Origin: Flavobacterium sp. UBA7663 | GTDB taxonomy: Bacteria > Bacteroidota > Bacteroidia > Flavobacteriales > Flavobacteriaceae | NCBI RefSeq assembly: GCF_002483315.1 | Contig: NZ_DLHR01000020.1 | Span: 62,001-126,000, forward strand | Reading direction: 5' to 3' | Length of the DNA stretch: 64,000 nt | Shown: one piece after another, positions 7,103 to 15,774 of the stretch | How the letters are laid out: the number at the start of each line of letters is the position of its first letter | Numbering within the stretch: position 1 is the stretch's first letter | Made by a program: the position numbers and the translations under genes | The notes under the pieces: generated by a model | What the model was told of the DNA's origin: nothing | What the model saw: only the letters and a program-made list of their open reading frames with translations | The model's database searches: none

Positions 7103-9550
7103 TTATTTATCTAAAGCGATCATGTTTGCTAATAATCGATAAGCGCCACTAACGCCTTCTGGTAATTCTCTAAAGAAACTCAAACCTGTGTAAATGTAAT
7201 TTCCTTTACCAAATTTTGCAATTACTAAACCACCTGTTTTTGAAGATTCGCCTTCGTCATTAGAAGCTAAAATAGGAATAAATTCTGAACTCCATTTGTT
7301 TGGATAGTATAAACCTTGTTCTTGTACCCAACCTGTGAAATCTTTTTCAGTGATTTTGTTCGGTTGATTAAGTACCTTATGACTTGGTGCTAAGAAAGTA
7401 ACTTTCGCATTTTCATCGGTGACACGGTCTCTCGATAATTCTAAGTTAAATGGTGCTATTTCTTTGGTAACCAAATTATTAGTAGTGTTGTATTGAATTA
7501 TTAAATTACCACCTTTTTCTACATATTGAAATAAGATTTTATTCTTGTATTTTAATTCATCAACCACATTAAAAGCTCGAATTCCTAAGATTACAGCATC
7601 AAATTGTTGCAGTTTTTCTATTGAAATTTCGTTCGGATTAATCGTTGAAACTTTAAATCCAAGATTTTCTAAATTCTTGTTTACTTCATCGCCAGCGCCC
7701 ATAATGTAACCAATATTTTTGCCTTTAGTTTCTATGTCTAATTTTACTAATTTAGATTCAGAAGGTACTAAAATGGTTTGTTTTGGAATGTGTGGATATT
7801 GAATCGTAATTAATTTATCATCAAATGTTTGATTACCAATTTGAGCTTTTGCACTCAACTTTGTAGCAATTTCTGGTTTGGTTGGATAAAGTGTAAACGT
7901 GAATTTTTTCTCTTCGTTTTTGGTAGTAATTTCAAATGGAATTTCTTTTGGATTTACTTTCCAATCACTCGGAATATTTAATGATAAAACGCCTTTTGCA
8001 TTGGCTTTGTGTGCTTTTACTGAAACCGTAATTTCTTTAGATTGCGTTCCGTTGAAAATTATAACTTCAGGTTCAATTTTAGTCGTAACATCTGGTAAAA
8101 CGGTAAAAGGAACATAAGTTTCTCCGTCATCGGGATTATTGAATTTGTAGCAAATGTTCTTTACGAATTCAATTGTTTTTCCTTCAATTTCAATGGTGAA
8201 AACGACTGGGAAATTAGATGAAACTTCAGGAAGAATACGAATTGATTTATCTGAAACACGATACATTCCTTCAGTTTGTTTTTCTTTTAACCAAAATAAA
8301 TTGGAATAATCAACACTTTCACCAATAACCACATTTTTAAGTTGGAAACTTGTTTTCTCGTTATTTTTTAAAACAGCATTTTTTGTCCCTGTTGGAAGTT
8401 GTAACGCTTTCACGGAAATCAATTTTGCATTCGACTGACTTCTGTTAATGACTTCAATATTAATGTTGAAATTGCTATCTTTTGTTGTGGTTTCAGTGTC
8501 GGCAACGGCTTCCATGAATAAACCGCTACACGCTTCAATAATCTTAATAATTTGTTTCGATTTGATGTCTTTCCAATGTGAATCTTCTAACTTTTGAATT
8601 AAATCATACGCTTTTATCAAATTTGGAATATGAACTGACGGATTTCCAAAGTTAAAATTCTTTTCAATTTCGTATAGAATTTTTCCAATTTCATTACCGC
8701 CTTTTACTCGATTCCATGAGGTATCAATTCCTTCGAAAAGATTGGTATTACTTGGTAAATCACCTTTTAAAAGTTCTAAATATTCGGTTTCATCGCCACG
8801 ACTTCCCAAAGTTCCAAAACCTTGACATTTGTGCTGACTTCTACTCAAAGCCGCAATTTCGTTGTTACTTTTTCCTTTTAACGGATAAAATACATTAGAA
8901 TTAATGGCTAATAATTTTGATTTATCGGCAGCATCAAACGCTTCTTGACTTCCGTAAAACCACCAAGACGTGTTGAAAAAGATGCGTTTTGGTTTATATT
9001 TTACTAAATCATATGCTTCCAAACTCAACATTGCTGAAGCCGTGTGATGTCCGTGGGTTGTCCCTGGAGTGTTGTGGCTAAATCGGTTAATAATAATGTC
9101 TGGACGAAATGTTTCAATCACTTGAATAACATCTTCCATTACTTCGTCTTTGTTCCAAATAGCGAAAGTTTCGTTTGGTTCTTTTGAAAATCCGAAATCG
9201 TTGGCACGTGTAAAAAATTGCTCGCCACCGTCAATTCTTCTTGCTGCTAACAATTCTTGAGTTCTTATGGCTCCTAGTTTTTCTCTTAATTCTGTTCCAA
9301 TTAAATTTTGCCCACCATCGCCACGCGTTAACGATAAATAGGCTGTTTGTGCGTGATAATGATTGGAAAAATAGGTAATCAATTTAGTATTTTCATCATC
9401 AGGATGTGCCGCAACATACAATACTTTTCCAAGGAAATTTAGTTTTTGAACTTGTTCGTAAATTTCTACAGAGTTCAATTTTTGAGGCGCTTGCGCAAAT
9501 GATATTATTGAAATTAAAAATATAAATATTGAAGTAAAGCTTCTTTTCAT
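7103..9550 (-). CDS. Secreted PIG-L family deacetylase with C-terminal accessory domains
   Basis: This 815-residue protein has a signal peptide (MKRSFTSIFIFLISIISFAQ). The N-terminal PIG-L/LmbE domain has the zinc motif VAAHPDDENTK near residues 46-56 and the second ligand region GTTHGHHTASAM. Members hydrolyse N-acetyl groups from sugars or related amides. The middle holds beta-sandwich segments; residues about 625-800 resemble a class I glutamine-amidotransferase/ThuA-like fold (FDAVILGIRAFN, YVEKGGNLIIQYN). It heads a leftward unit with a membrane peptide and an SSS symporter, suggesting periplasmic processing of an N-acetylated compound before uptake. The exact substrate is unknown. Confidence 0.87.
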   Translation of the reverse strand: MKRSFTSIFIFLISIISFAQAPQKLNSVEIYEQVQKLNFLGKVLYVAAHPDDENTKLITYFSNHYHAQTAYLSLTRGDGGQNLIGTELREKLGAIRTQELLAARRIDGGEQFFTRANDFGFSKEPNETFAIWNKDEVMEDVIQVIETFRPDIIINRFSHNTPGTTHGHHTASAMLSLEAYDLVKYKPKRIFFNTSWWFYGSQEAFDAADKSKLLAINSNVFYPLKGKSNNEIAALSRSQHKCQGFGTLGSRGDETEYLELLKGDLPSNTNLFEGIDTSWNRVKGGNEIGKILYEIEKNFNFGNPSVHIPNLIKAYDLIQKLEDSHWKDIKSKQIIKIIEACSGLFMEAVADTETTTKDSNFNINIEVINRSQSNAKLISVKALQLPTGTKNAVLKNNEKTSFQLKNVVIGESVDYSNLFWLKEKQTEGMYRVSDKSIRILPEVSSNFPVVFTIEIEGKTIEFVKNICYKFNNPDDGETYVPFTVLPDVTTKIEPEVIIFNGTQSKEITVSVKAHKANAKGVLSLNIPSDWKVNPKEIPFEITTKNEEKKFTFTLYPTKPEIATKLSAKAQIGNQTFDDKLITIQYPHIPKQTILVPSESKLVKLDIETKGKNIGYIMGAGDEVNKNLENLGFKVSTINPNEISIEKLQQFDAVILGIRAFNVVDELKYKNKILFQYVEKGGNLIIQYNTTNNLVTKEIAPFNLELSRDRVTDENAKVTFLAPSHKVLNQPNKITEKDFTGWVQEQGLYYPNKWSSEFIPILASNDEGESSKTGGLVIAKFGKGNYIYTGLSFFRELPEGVSGAYRLLANMIALDK

Positions 9551-9584
9551 TGCAATGGTTTTGTTTCAAAAATAAGGAAATAAA

Positions 9585-9613
9585 AAAAAGGAAGTTTTAA
9601 TCGCTTCCTTTTT
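9585..9613 (-). terminator. Rho-independent terminator of the maf-mscS unit
   Basis: AAAAAGGAAG (9585-9594) and CTTCCTTTTT (9604-9613) form a 10-bp stem. On the minus strand it is followed by a T-run (the A-run at 9582-9589). It lies 22 bases after the mscS stop. Confidence 0.65.
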
Positions 9614-9634
9614 AACACTATTTTATAAGTTGAT

Positions 9635-10171
9635 TTAATCAAAAAATTCTTTTTCTTCAGGAGTATCCTTTAATACAGAAACCCCTTTTTGCATGAGTAA
9701 ATTATTTGGATAGGTAATCAATTCACCATCTGAAGACTTTAAAATCAAATAAAAAGCTTTAATGTCGTCAATTTCACCTTCAATTGGAAAATCTTTATCG
9801 TGAATTTTAATTCGGTCACCAATCTTAAATGGATAAGAAAAAAATAATATAATTCCAGCTGTAATATTACTCAGAATCGACCATTGCGCAAACGAAGCAA
9901 CTCCAGCAACGGCAAAAACAGAGGAAATAAATAGAAATATTTGGTCTTTTTTAACTCCCCAAATAATTACAATAGAAATAAACGCTAAAATGCCTAATAA
10001 TAAGTAAATATACTTGATAACAAGATTACTACGATGTTCTAAAACTTCGTTTAAAGTGGCGTATTTTCTAACTAGTTTTTTTGAGCTAACTCTTAATATA
10101 AAGTATAGAAATAACACTACAATAGTTGCTATTTCTTGGTCTAAATAAGGGTTATTTATTAATTCAAACAT
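9635..10171 (-). CDS. Small MscS-family mechanosensitive ion channel
   Basis: The product is 178 residues with three hydrophobic helices (about 15-27, 48-70 and 77-110) and then a beta domain. The pore helix and the segment after it, AQWSILSNITAGIILFFSYPFKIGDRIKI, are the MscS signature, followed by EGEIDDIKAFYLILKSSDGELITYPNN. It stops soon after the beta domain and lacks the C-terminal alpha/beta cage of E. coli MscS (286 residues), a common short version in Bacteroidota. Its start overlaps the end of maf by 8 bases. A role in release of solutes on hypo-osmotic shock is inferred from the family. Confidence 0.83.
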   Translation of the reverse strand: MFELINNPYLDQEIATIVVLFLYFILRVSSKKLVRKYATLNEVLEHRSNLVIKYIYLLLGILAFISIVIIWGVKKDQIFLFISSVFAVAGVASFAQWSILSNITAGIILFFSYPFKIGDRIKIHDKDFPIEGEIDDIKAFYLILKSSDGELITYPNNLLMQKGVSVLKDTPEEKEFFD

Positions 10172-10748
10172 AATTCATTAATTTTTGAAATAACATTTCT
10201 GTTGGTAAACCTACAACATTTGTATAAGAACCTTCAATTTTTGAAATTCCGATTAAACCAATCCAATCTTGAATTCCGTAGCTTCCCGCCTTGTCAAAAG
10301 GTTTGTAATTGTCTAAATAATATCGAATAGCTTCATCAGATAAATCAGAAAAAGTAACTTTGGTAACACAATGAAAAACATCCTTTTTATCAATCGATTT
10401 TAAGCAAACCGAAGTAATTACTTCATGCGTTTGATTGGCCAATTGTTGCAACATTTTAAAAGCATCATCATAATCTTTTGGTTTACCCAAAGCTTTTCCG
10501 TTTAACCAAACGATTGTGTCGCTAGTTACTAATACATCGTTTTCTTCCAATTCATTTTCGAAAGCACTAGCTTTTAATACGGCTAAAAAATTAGTAATTT
10601 CTTCCGCTTGTAAATGTTCTGGATAGATTTCTTCAATTTCTTTTAAGCGAATAGTATAATGCAAATCCATTTCTTTAAAGAATTGTTGTCTCCTTGGCGA
10701 ACTCGAAGCTAAAATGATGTTTATTCTATTTAGTTTTTCTTTAAGCAT
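10164..10748 (-). CDS. maf: Maf-family nucleoside triphosphate pyrophosphatase
   Basis: This 194-residue protein has the Maf signatures ILASSSPRRQQFFKEM near residues 11-26 and VTSDTIVWLNGKALGKPKD near residues 72-90. Maf proteins hydrolyse dTTP, UTP or modified pyrimidine nucleotides to the monophosphate and pyrophosphate and are thought to keep non-canonical nucleotides out of nucleic acids. Length is normal for the family. It overlaps mscS by 8 bases at its 3' end and the prenyltransferase gene by 8 bases at its 5' end, so all three are probably cotranscribed. Confidence 0.9.
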   Translation of the reverse strand: MLKEKLNRINIILASSSPRRQQFFKEMDLHYTIRLKEIEEIYPEHLQAEEITNFLAVLKASAFENELEENDVLVTSDTIVWLNGKALGKPKDYDDAFKMLQQLANQTHEVITSVCLKSIDKKDVFHCVTKVTFSDLSDEAIRYYLDNYKPFDKAGSYGIQDWIGLIGISKIEGSYTNVVGLPTEMLFQKLMNYV

Positions 10749-11664
10749 TGGCTAATTTTAAATTGAAAACAATTACCGCTACAGATAAAATTCCGAAAAA
10801 TAATATGATTTTCAAAACTAAACTTAAATGATGAAATTCTTTTTTCGTTGTAGCATTAAGTAACTTTACTCCAAAATAAATCAGTGGACCAACGATTAAA
10901 AACATCGCGTAATACACTACATAGTCCAATTCAAATAAATTAGAGTTTACGTAATAAGCTAAAATCCCAATTGAAATTAAGGTTAAAACCTCAACAATTA
11001 TCTTCGTTTTCTGAACTCCGATAGCAATAGGCAACGTATTAAGTCCTGATTGATAATCGCCATCCATGTCTTCCATATCCTTAACGATTTCTCGAATCAA
11101 ATTGATGATAAATGCAAAAATGGCATAATGCATTAAAATATCGAAAGCTTCTTTCATTCTAAATCGGTTATCCGCATCAATCGCTGGAAGAATATCAAAT
11201 AAGCCTATAATTATAATACTTATTGAAAGTAAAAGTGCTACTACAATGTTTCCAACCACAGGAATTTGTTTAAAACTTGTGGCATACACATAAAGTAGTG
11301 TAGCGACCAAAATAAACATAGAAGCAAATGTAGGTTTATAAATCACATTGGAAAGATAAAATCCAATTCCAACACCAACAATTGTCAAACCAATGTACCA
11401 ATTATATGCCACTGTTTCCGTAACAGAAACACCAACAACGCGGTTTTGAGGTTTTGCAATTTCGTCAGTATCTTGATCCATAATATTGTTAATAACATAA
11501 CCACCAGCTGCAATGCAAACGGTTGCAATCACTAATAATATGTAATTAAAATCCGTCAAGGCTAAATCAACATACGATTGTGCTAAAAATAAATAACGAA
11601 AAACCAATTGCATAAAAGCAAGCATTAGTAAATTTTGGTATCGAATTAGTTTTAAGTATTTCAT
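10741..11664 (-). CDS. UbiA-family prenyltransferase (geranylgeranylglycerol-phosphate geranylgeranyltransferase-like)
   Basis: The 307-residue membrane protein starts at MKYLKLIRYQNLL; an in-frame ATG 24 bases earlier lies in repeat-like sequence. It has about nine transmembrane helices and both UbiA aspartate-rich motifs, NNIMDQDTDEIAKP near residue 65-80 and DMEDMDGDYQSGLNTLP near residue 195-212, which bind the Mg-diphosphate of the prenyl donor. Flavobacterial homologues are commonly labelled as the archaeal-lipid type transferase, but the acceptor is not established and menaquinone or another quinone pathway is possible. It is upstream of and overlaps maf. Confidence 0.83.
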   Translation of the reverse strand: MKYLKLIRYQNLLMLAFMQLVFRYLFLAQSYVDLALTDFNYILLVIATVCIAAGGYVINNIMDQDTDEIAKPQNRVVGVSVTETVAYNWYIGLTIVGVGIGFYLSNVIYKPTFASMFILVATLLYVYATSFKQIPVVGNIVVALLLSISIIIIGLFDILPAIDADNRFRMKEAFDILMHYAIFAFIINLIREIVKDMEDMDGDYQSGLNTLPIAIGVQKTKIIVEVLTLISIGILAYYVNSNLFELDYVVYYAMFLIVGPLIYFGVKLLNATTKKEFHHLSLVLKIILFFGILSVAVIVFNLKLANA

Positions 11665-11673
11665 GTTGTTTTT

Positions 11674-11820
11674 TGTTTCGAGTTTCAAGTTTCAGGTTTT
11701 TCGGAACGCTGATTGAAAAAATTTTTAAAATCTTTTATGAACTTTAAATTGAAGTAAAATATAACTTAAATTTTACTTATATGACTTATATGTTTTAATT
11801 TTTGTTTCAGGTTTCAAGTT
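11674..11820. repeat. Intergenic repeat copies 2 and 3 of the GTTTCAGG/TTTCAAG family
   Basis: GTTTCGAGTTTCAAGTTTCAGG lies just upstream of the UbiA-family start, and TTTGTTTCAGGTTTCAAGTT at 11801-11820 matches the copy at 3020. The rest of the 243-base gap up to 11907 is AT-rich, followed by a phrase with CACAGAGCTTCACCGAG and TTTGCGTCC at 11825-11875. No ORF or RNA gene was recognised in the gap. Confidence 0.55.
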
Positions 11821-11907
11821 TTTTACACAGAGCTTCACCGAGTTTTTGCGTCCTTTGCAAGAGACTTTGCGTCCCTAAGCTTCTGTATTTGCGTTAAAAA
11901 CCAACTT

Positions 11908-12435
11908 TTAATCAACTTTTGCATCAAAATGTTCCATCCATTTGCTTTGTACTTTCATAACTTGCTCGATTACATCACGAACGGCTCCTTTTCCTCCTTC
12001 AACATGCGAAATATATTTGGAAATTCCTTTGATTTCTGGAACTGCGTTTTGTGGACACGTTGGTAATCCTACTAATTTCATTACGTGATAATCCGGAATA
12101 TCGTCACCCATATATAACACGTTTTCTGGTTTGATATTGTAAATATCTGTAAATTCTTTGAAGGTTTCTACTTTATCAGAAACACCTAAATGAATATCTG
12201 TTATTCCCAAATTTCTCAAACGCACTCGAACACCTTCGTTGCTTCCACCTGAAATAATACAAACGGTGTAACCATTTTCAACTGCGGCTTTCATGGCATA
12301 ACCATCTCTGATGTTCATATTACGAAGCATTTCGCCTGTTGGCGTTACATGAATAGTTCCATCGGTTAACACTCCATCTACGTCGAAGATGAAAGTGGTA
12401 ATTTGATTCATGAGTTCTTTATAACTTTTTGACAT
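11908..12435 (-). CDS. kdsC: KdsC-type HAD phosphatase (3-deoxy-D-manno-octulosonate 8-phosphate phosphatase)
   Basis: This 175-residue C0-type HAD enzyme has the nucleophile motif FIFDVDGVLTDG near residues 16-27, the second motif IISGGSNEGV, a lysine in SDKVETF and the acidic motif LYMGDDIPDYHVM. Its compact length without a cap domain is typical of KdsC, which forms tetramers and makes Kdo for lipopolysaccharide. The C-terminal HVEGGKGAVRDVIEQVM is also characteristic. It overlaps the 3' end of the DUF2520 gene by 17 bases. Related phosphatases acting on other acidic sugars (NeuC/CMAS type) have similar motifs, so the exact substrate is a family-level call. Confidence 0.87.
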   Translation of the reverse strand: MSKSYKELMNQITTFIFDVDGVLTDGTIHVTPTGEMLRNMNIRDGYAMKAAVENGYTVCIISGGSNEGVRVRLRNLGITDIHLGVSDKVETFKEFTDIYNIKPENVLYMGDDIPDYHVMKLVGLPTCPQNAVPEIKGISKYISHVEGGKGAVRDVIEQVMKVQSKWMEHFDAKVD

Positions 12436-13177
12436 GTTGTATCGATTGTGTAAGTAATTGATATAGGTTTTTATATTCGGGATTTTCTAAGAAATCTAAA
12501 TGTTTTTCAATGGTTTTGGTGTCGTTTCGTAAAGCCGGACCTGTTTGTGCTTCTTTTGGAGAAAGTTCCGTGATTTTATGAGCCGTTTCCTGAATTAAAG
12601 GGTGTAATACTTCAAATGGCACGTTATTTTCCTCGCAAATTTCATTACCAATTTGGTACAAATGATTCACAAAATTACAAACAAAAACAGCCGCTACGTG
12701 TAAGCTTTTTCGTTGTTCTGAAGTAATTCGAACTACTTTTTGTGAAATGCAATTGCCTAGTTTTTCTAAAAGTTGATAATCTGATTCCTTTTCAGCTTCC
12801 AAGCAAATAGGAATAGGAGCGAAGTCGATTTCCTTACCTTTGGTAAATGTTTGTAAAGGATAAAAAACGCCTTTTCGATTCTTATCATTCAAAACAGAAA
12901 TATCAGACGAACCCGAAGTATGCACCACCAAACGATTTTCAAATGGTAATTGTGCTGAAACTTCCGCAATAGCGTTATCTGAAACCGAAATAATGTACAA
13001 ATCAGCTTCGGTAATTTTTTGATAATCAGAAGTAATTTTGGTTGCTGGTAATAAATGCGATAAATGATTTGGATTACGAGCAAACGCTTGTACCAAATCC
13101 ACATTTTTAGCTTGCAACAATACTTGTATTAAGTGTTGCGCCACATTTCCTGAACCGATTAAAACTACTTTTATCAT
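12419..13177 (-). CDS. Rossmann-like / DUF2520 domain-containing protein
   Basis: The 252-residue protein has an N-terminal NAD(P)-binding fold (VVLIGSGNVAQHLIQVL, with GSGNVA as the dinucleotide turn, then FARNP) and a helical C-terminal DUF2520 domain (HVAAVFVCNFVNHLYQIG, ETAHKI, TGPALRNDTKTIEKH). The architecture resembles F420-dependent NADP reductases and pyrroline-5-carboxylate reductases, but the substrate is unknown. In flavobacteria it often precedes the kdsC-like phosphatase, as here with a 17-base overlap, implying a shared transcript. Confidence 0.85.
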   Translation of the reverse strand: MIKVVLIGSGNVAQHLIQVLLQAKNVDLVQAFARNPNHLSHLLPATKITSDYQKITEADLYIISVSDNAIAEVSAQLPFENRLVVHTSGSSDISVLNDKNRKGVFYPLQTFTKGKEIDFAPIPICLEAEKESDYQLLEKLGNCISQKVVRITSEQRKSLHVAAVFVCNFVNHLYQIGNEICEENNVPFEVLHPLIQETAHKITELSPKEAQTGPALRNDTKTIEKHLDFLENPEYKNLYQLLTQSIQHVKKL

Positions 13178-13266
13178 GGGGCTAAAATAGTGAATTTTAA
13201 TTTTATTTTAATGAAAAATAGGATAGGTTTACGAAATGTTATAACTCTAAGTTTATGCAGTTATAC

Positions 13267-13299
13267 AATCCTGACAGGTTTCGGAAACCTGTCAGGATT
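13267..13299. repeat. Perfect 33-base palindrome (extragenic hairpin)
   Basis: AATCCTGACAGGTTTC (13267-13282) and GAAACCTGTCAGGATT (13284-13299) are perfect 16-base reverse complements around a single central G. No T-run follows, so it looks more like a REP-type palindrome than a terminator. It lies between the divergent DUF2520 and LRR genes. Confidence 0.75.
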
Positions 13300-13375
13300 T
13301 AAATGAAGATTTTAGTTAAATTATACTTTGATGTTTAAGTATTTATCATACTTTTACTTCTTTAATTTCCTACAA

Positions 13376-15622
13376 ATGAAAAAACTGTACTTTTTATTCT
13401 TTTTGACGATTGGTTTTTTAAGTAATGCACAGATTATTAATTTTCCTGATGCGAAATTTAAAGCTAAGTTGCTTAGTGCAAGTTCTAGTAACACCATTGC
13501 TTCAACAAACTCGCCAATCTATAATTCTGTTTCAAATTCATGGTCAGCTCCTAATTATCAAAAAATAGATATAAATAATGATGGAGAAATTGAAGTTAGC
13601 GAGGCTTTGCAAGTGAAATATTTAGATATAAGTAACACAACCTCACTTCCTGCAAGTTTTCAAATTAGTTCGGTTTCGGGTATTGAAGAATTTACAAACC
13701 TTGAAGCTTTAAAATGTGTTTCTAATCAAGTTTCTTCAATAAATGTACTAGGGTTAACTAATTTGAAACTTTTGGATTTTTATTATAATAGGCTTACAGA
13801 ATTTAACATTCAAGGATTAACTAACCTTAGACAAATTCATTGTGGAAGAAATCAAATAACTTCATTAAATGTTCAAGGGTTAATTAATCTAACACAGATT
13901 AGATGTTTTCAAAATCAAATTACTTCTTTAAATGTTGAAGGATTAATTAATTTGAAAGAGTTAAGTTGTGCTTCAAATCAAATTACTTCAATAAATTTAC
14001 AAAATTTAAATAGTTTAAATAGTCTTTATTGTGAAAGTAATCTGTTAAGTACTTTAGATCTAAGTAATGCTCCAAATTTATTGATTTTAAATTGTCAAAA
14101 TAATTTACTAACATCTTTGTTTATTAAAAATGGAAAAACTGAAGTTCTAAATTTTTCAAACAATATAAGTTTACAATATATTTGTTGCGATGAAATTCAG
14201 GATCAAGATATAGAAAACGCAGTGATTACTAATGGCCAAAACTGTAATGTAAATTCTTATTGTTCGTTTGTACCAGGTGGAGTTTATTATGAAATTGTTG
14301 GTAGTACAAAATTTGATTTTAATAATAATGGTTGTGACATTTCTGATATTGATTATTCTAATTTAAATTTGATAATTTCAAATGGAACTAATTCTGGAGG
14401 ATTTATAGCAAGTACTTTTGGCAGTTATTTAATCCCGGTTCAAGCAGGAATCCACACCATAACACCAAATCTCGAAAACCCAACCTATTTTAATATTTCA
14501 CCGACAAGTTTCACAGCAAATTTTCCAACACAAACAAGCCCGTTTACGCAAGATTTTTGTGTAACAGCTAATGGAGTTAAACATGATGTTGAAGTAGTAT
14601 TGATTCCTACTGTACCAGCTCGTCCAGGTTTTGACGCTAATTATAAACTAGTTTATCGCAACAAAGGAAATCAAATAGAAAGTGGTAGTATATCTTTAAC
14701 ATTTGATGATGCTAAATTAGATTACGTTTCTTCTAATCCGGTTTTTAATAGTACAGCGGTAAATAATTTAACATGGAATTATACTAATTTACAACCTTTT
14801 GAAACCAGAGAAATTACATTAGTATTAAACGTAAATTCACAAATGGAAATACCAGCTGTTAATATTGGTGACCAAATAAATTTTCTAGCCGAAATCACTC
14901 CTTTTACCAATGATGAAATACAATACGATAATATTTCAGCATTAAAACAAATTGTAGTTGGTTCTTATGATCCAAACGATAAAACGTGTTTACAAGGAAC
15001 AACGATTACACCAACTGAAGTGGGGAATTATGTACATTATGTCATTCGTTTTGAAAATACCGGAACATATCCTGCAGAAAATATTGTGGTGAAAGACATG
15101 ATTGATTTGGTTAAGTTCGATATTGCAACTTTAGTTCCTTTAAAAAGCAGTCATGAATTTTACACAAGAATTAACGAAAACAAAGTAGAATTCATTTTTG
15201 AAAACATTAACTTAGATTTCAATGACGCTACTAATGATGGTTATGTGGTATTTAAAATTAAAACTAAGCCTACGTTAGTTGTTGGAAATACTTTCACTAA
15301 TAATGCTAACATTTACTTTGATTACAATTTCCCGATAACAACGAATACTTATACCACAACTGTTGCTGCTTTAAATAATCAAGATTTTGATTTTGGAACT
15401 TATTTTACGTTATATCCAAATCCGGCAAAAGATGTTTTGAATATTCAAGCGAAACAAGGTTTAGCAATCAATTCGATTGAAATTTATAATCAATTAGGAC
15501 AAATCGTAATGGCTACAAATGCTGTAAATACAGTTGATGTTGCTAACTTAGCTTCAGGAACGTATTTCGTAAAAATAAATACAGAAAAGGGTAGTGCTAA
15601 TGTGAAGTTTGTGAAAGAGTAA
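13376..15622 (+). CDS. Secreted leucine-rich-repeat protein with DUF7619-like domain and T9SS type A tail
   Basis: The 748-residue protein starts at MKKLYFLFFLTIGFLSNAQ, a clear signal peptide; the longer ORF start adds 16 residues before it. About residues 100-270 contain 21-residue leucine-rich repeats of the form L-x-x-L-x-x-L-x-C-x-x-N-x-I-x-x-L-x-V. Then comes a beta-sandwich region ending in SYDPNDKTCLQGTTI and IRFENTGTYPAENIVVKDM, typical of surface proteins carrying DUF7619. The last roughly 75 residues (FTLYPNPAKDVLNI ... GTYFVKINTEKGSANVKFVKE) are a type A sorting domain recognised by the type IX secretion system. A surface adhesin or matrix role is inferred. Confidence 0.88.
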   Translation: MKKLYFLFFLTIGFLSNAQIINFPDAKFKAKLLSASSSNTIASTNSPIYNSVSNSWSAPNYQKIDINNDGEIEVSEALQVKYLDISNTTSLPASFQISSVSGIEEFTNLEALKCVSNQVSSINVLGLTNLKLLDFYYNRLTEFNIQGLTNLRQIHCGRNQITSLNVQGLINLTQIRCFQNQITSLNVEGLINLKELSCASNQITSINLQNLNSLNSLYCESNLLSTLDLSNAPNLLILNCQNNLLTSLFIKNGKTEVLNFSNNISLQYICCDEIQDQDIENAVITNGQNCNVNSYCSFVPGGVYYEIVGSTKFDFNNNGCDISDIDYSNLNLIISNGTNSGGFIASTFGSYLIPVQAGIHTITPNLENPTYFNISPTSFTANFPTQTSPFTQDFCVTANGVKHDVEVVLIPTVPARPGFDANYKLVYRNKGNQIESGSISLTFDDAKLDYVSSNPVFNSTAVNNLTWNYTNLQPFETREITLVLNVNSQMEIPAVNIGDQINFLAEITPFTNDEIQYDNISALKQIVVGSYDPNDKTCLQGTTITPTEVGNYVHYVIRFENTGTYPAENIVVKDMIDLVKFDIATLVPLKSSHEFYTRINENKVEFIFENINLDFNDATNDGYVVFKIKTKPTLVVGNTFTNNANIYFDYNFPITTNTYTTTVAALNNQDFDFGTYFTLYPNPAKDVLNIQAKQGLAINSIEIYNQLGQIVMATNAVNTVDVANLASGTYFVKINTEKGSANVKFVKE
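13817..14005 (+). repeat. Three 63-base DNA units encoding 21-residue LRRs
   Basis: Units at 13817-13879, 13880-13942 and 13943-14005 are in frame and share long runs such as AATCAAATTACTTC and the start TTAATTAAT. Their similarity at DNA level, beyond the protein pattern, suggests recent duplication. Confidence 0.65.
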
Positions 15623-15631
15623 ATTTGTGTC

Positions 15632-15695
15632 ATTTCGACGTAAGGAGAAATCGCATAAAGTATTAAGATAATGTGATTTCTCCTTACGTCGAAAT
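15632..15695. repeat. Large extragenic hairpin with 25-base arms
   Basis: Arm one (15632-15656, beginning ATTTCGACGTAAGGAGAAAT) and arm two (15671-15695, ending ACGTCGAAAT) are reverse complements with one mismatch, separated by a 14-base AT-rich loop. It sits immediately after the LRR gene and before a separate terminator. It resembles a repetitive extragenic palindrome rather than a terminator, since no T-run follows. Confidence 0.75.
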
Positions 15696-15710
15696 AACAA
15701 TTCAAAACAA

Positions 15711-15744
15711 AAACTCCCGATTCATTTGAATCGGGAGTTTTTTT
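15711..15744. terminator. Bidirectional rho-independent terminator
   Basis: AAACTCCCGATTCA (15711-15724) and TGAATCGGGAGTTT (15727-15740) form a perfect 14-bp stem followed by a T-run on the + strand and preceded by A-rich sequence. It separates the LRR gene from the convergent pheT gene. Confidence 0.85.
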
Positions 15745-15774
15745 ATACTGTAAACTGCGACTATAAACTGAACA

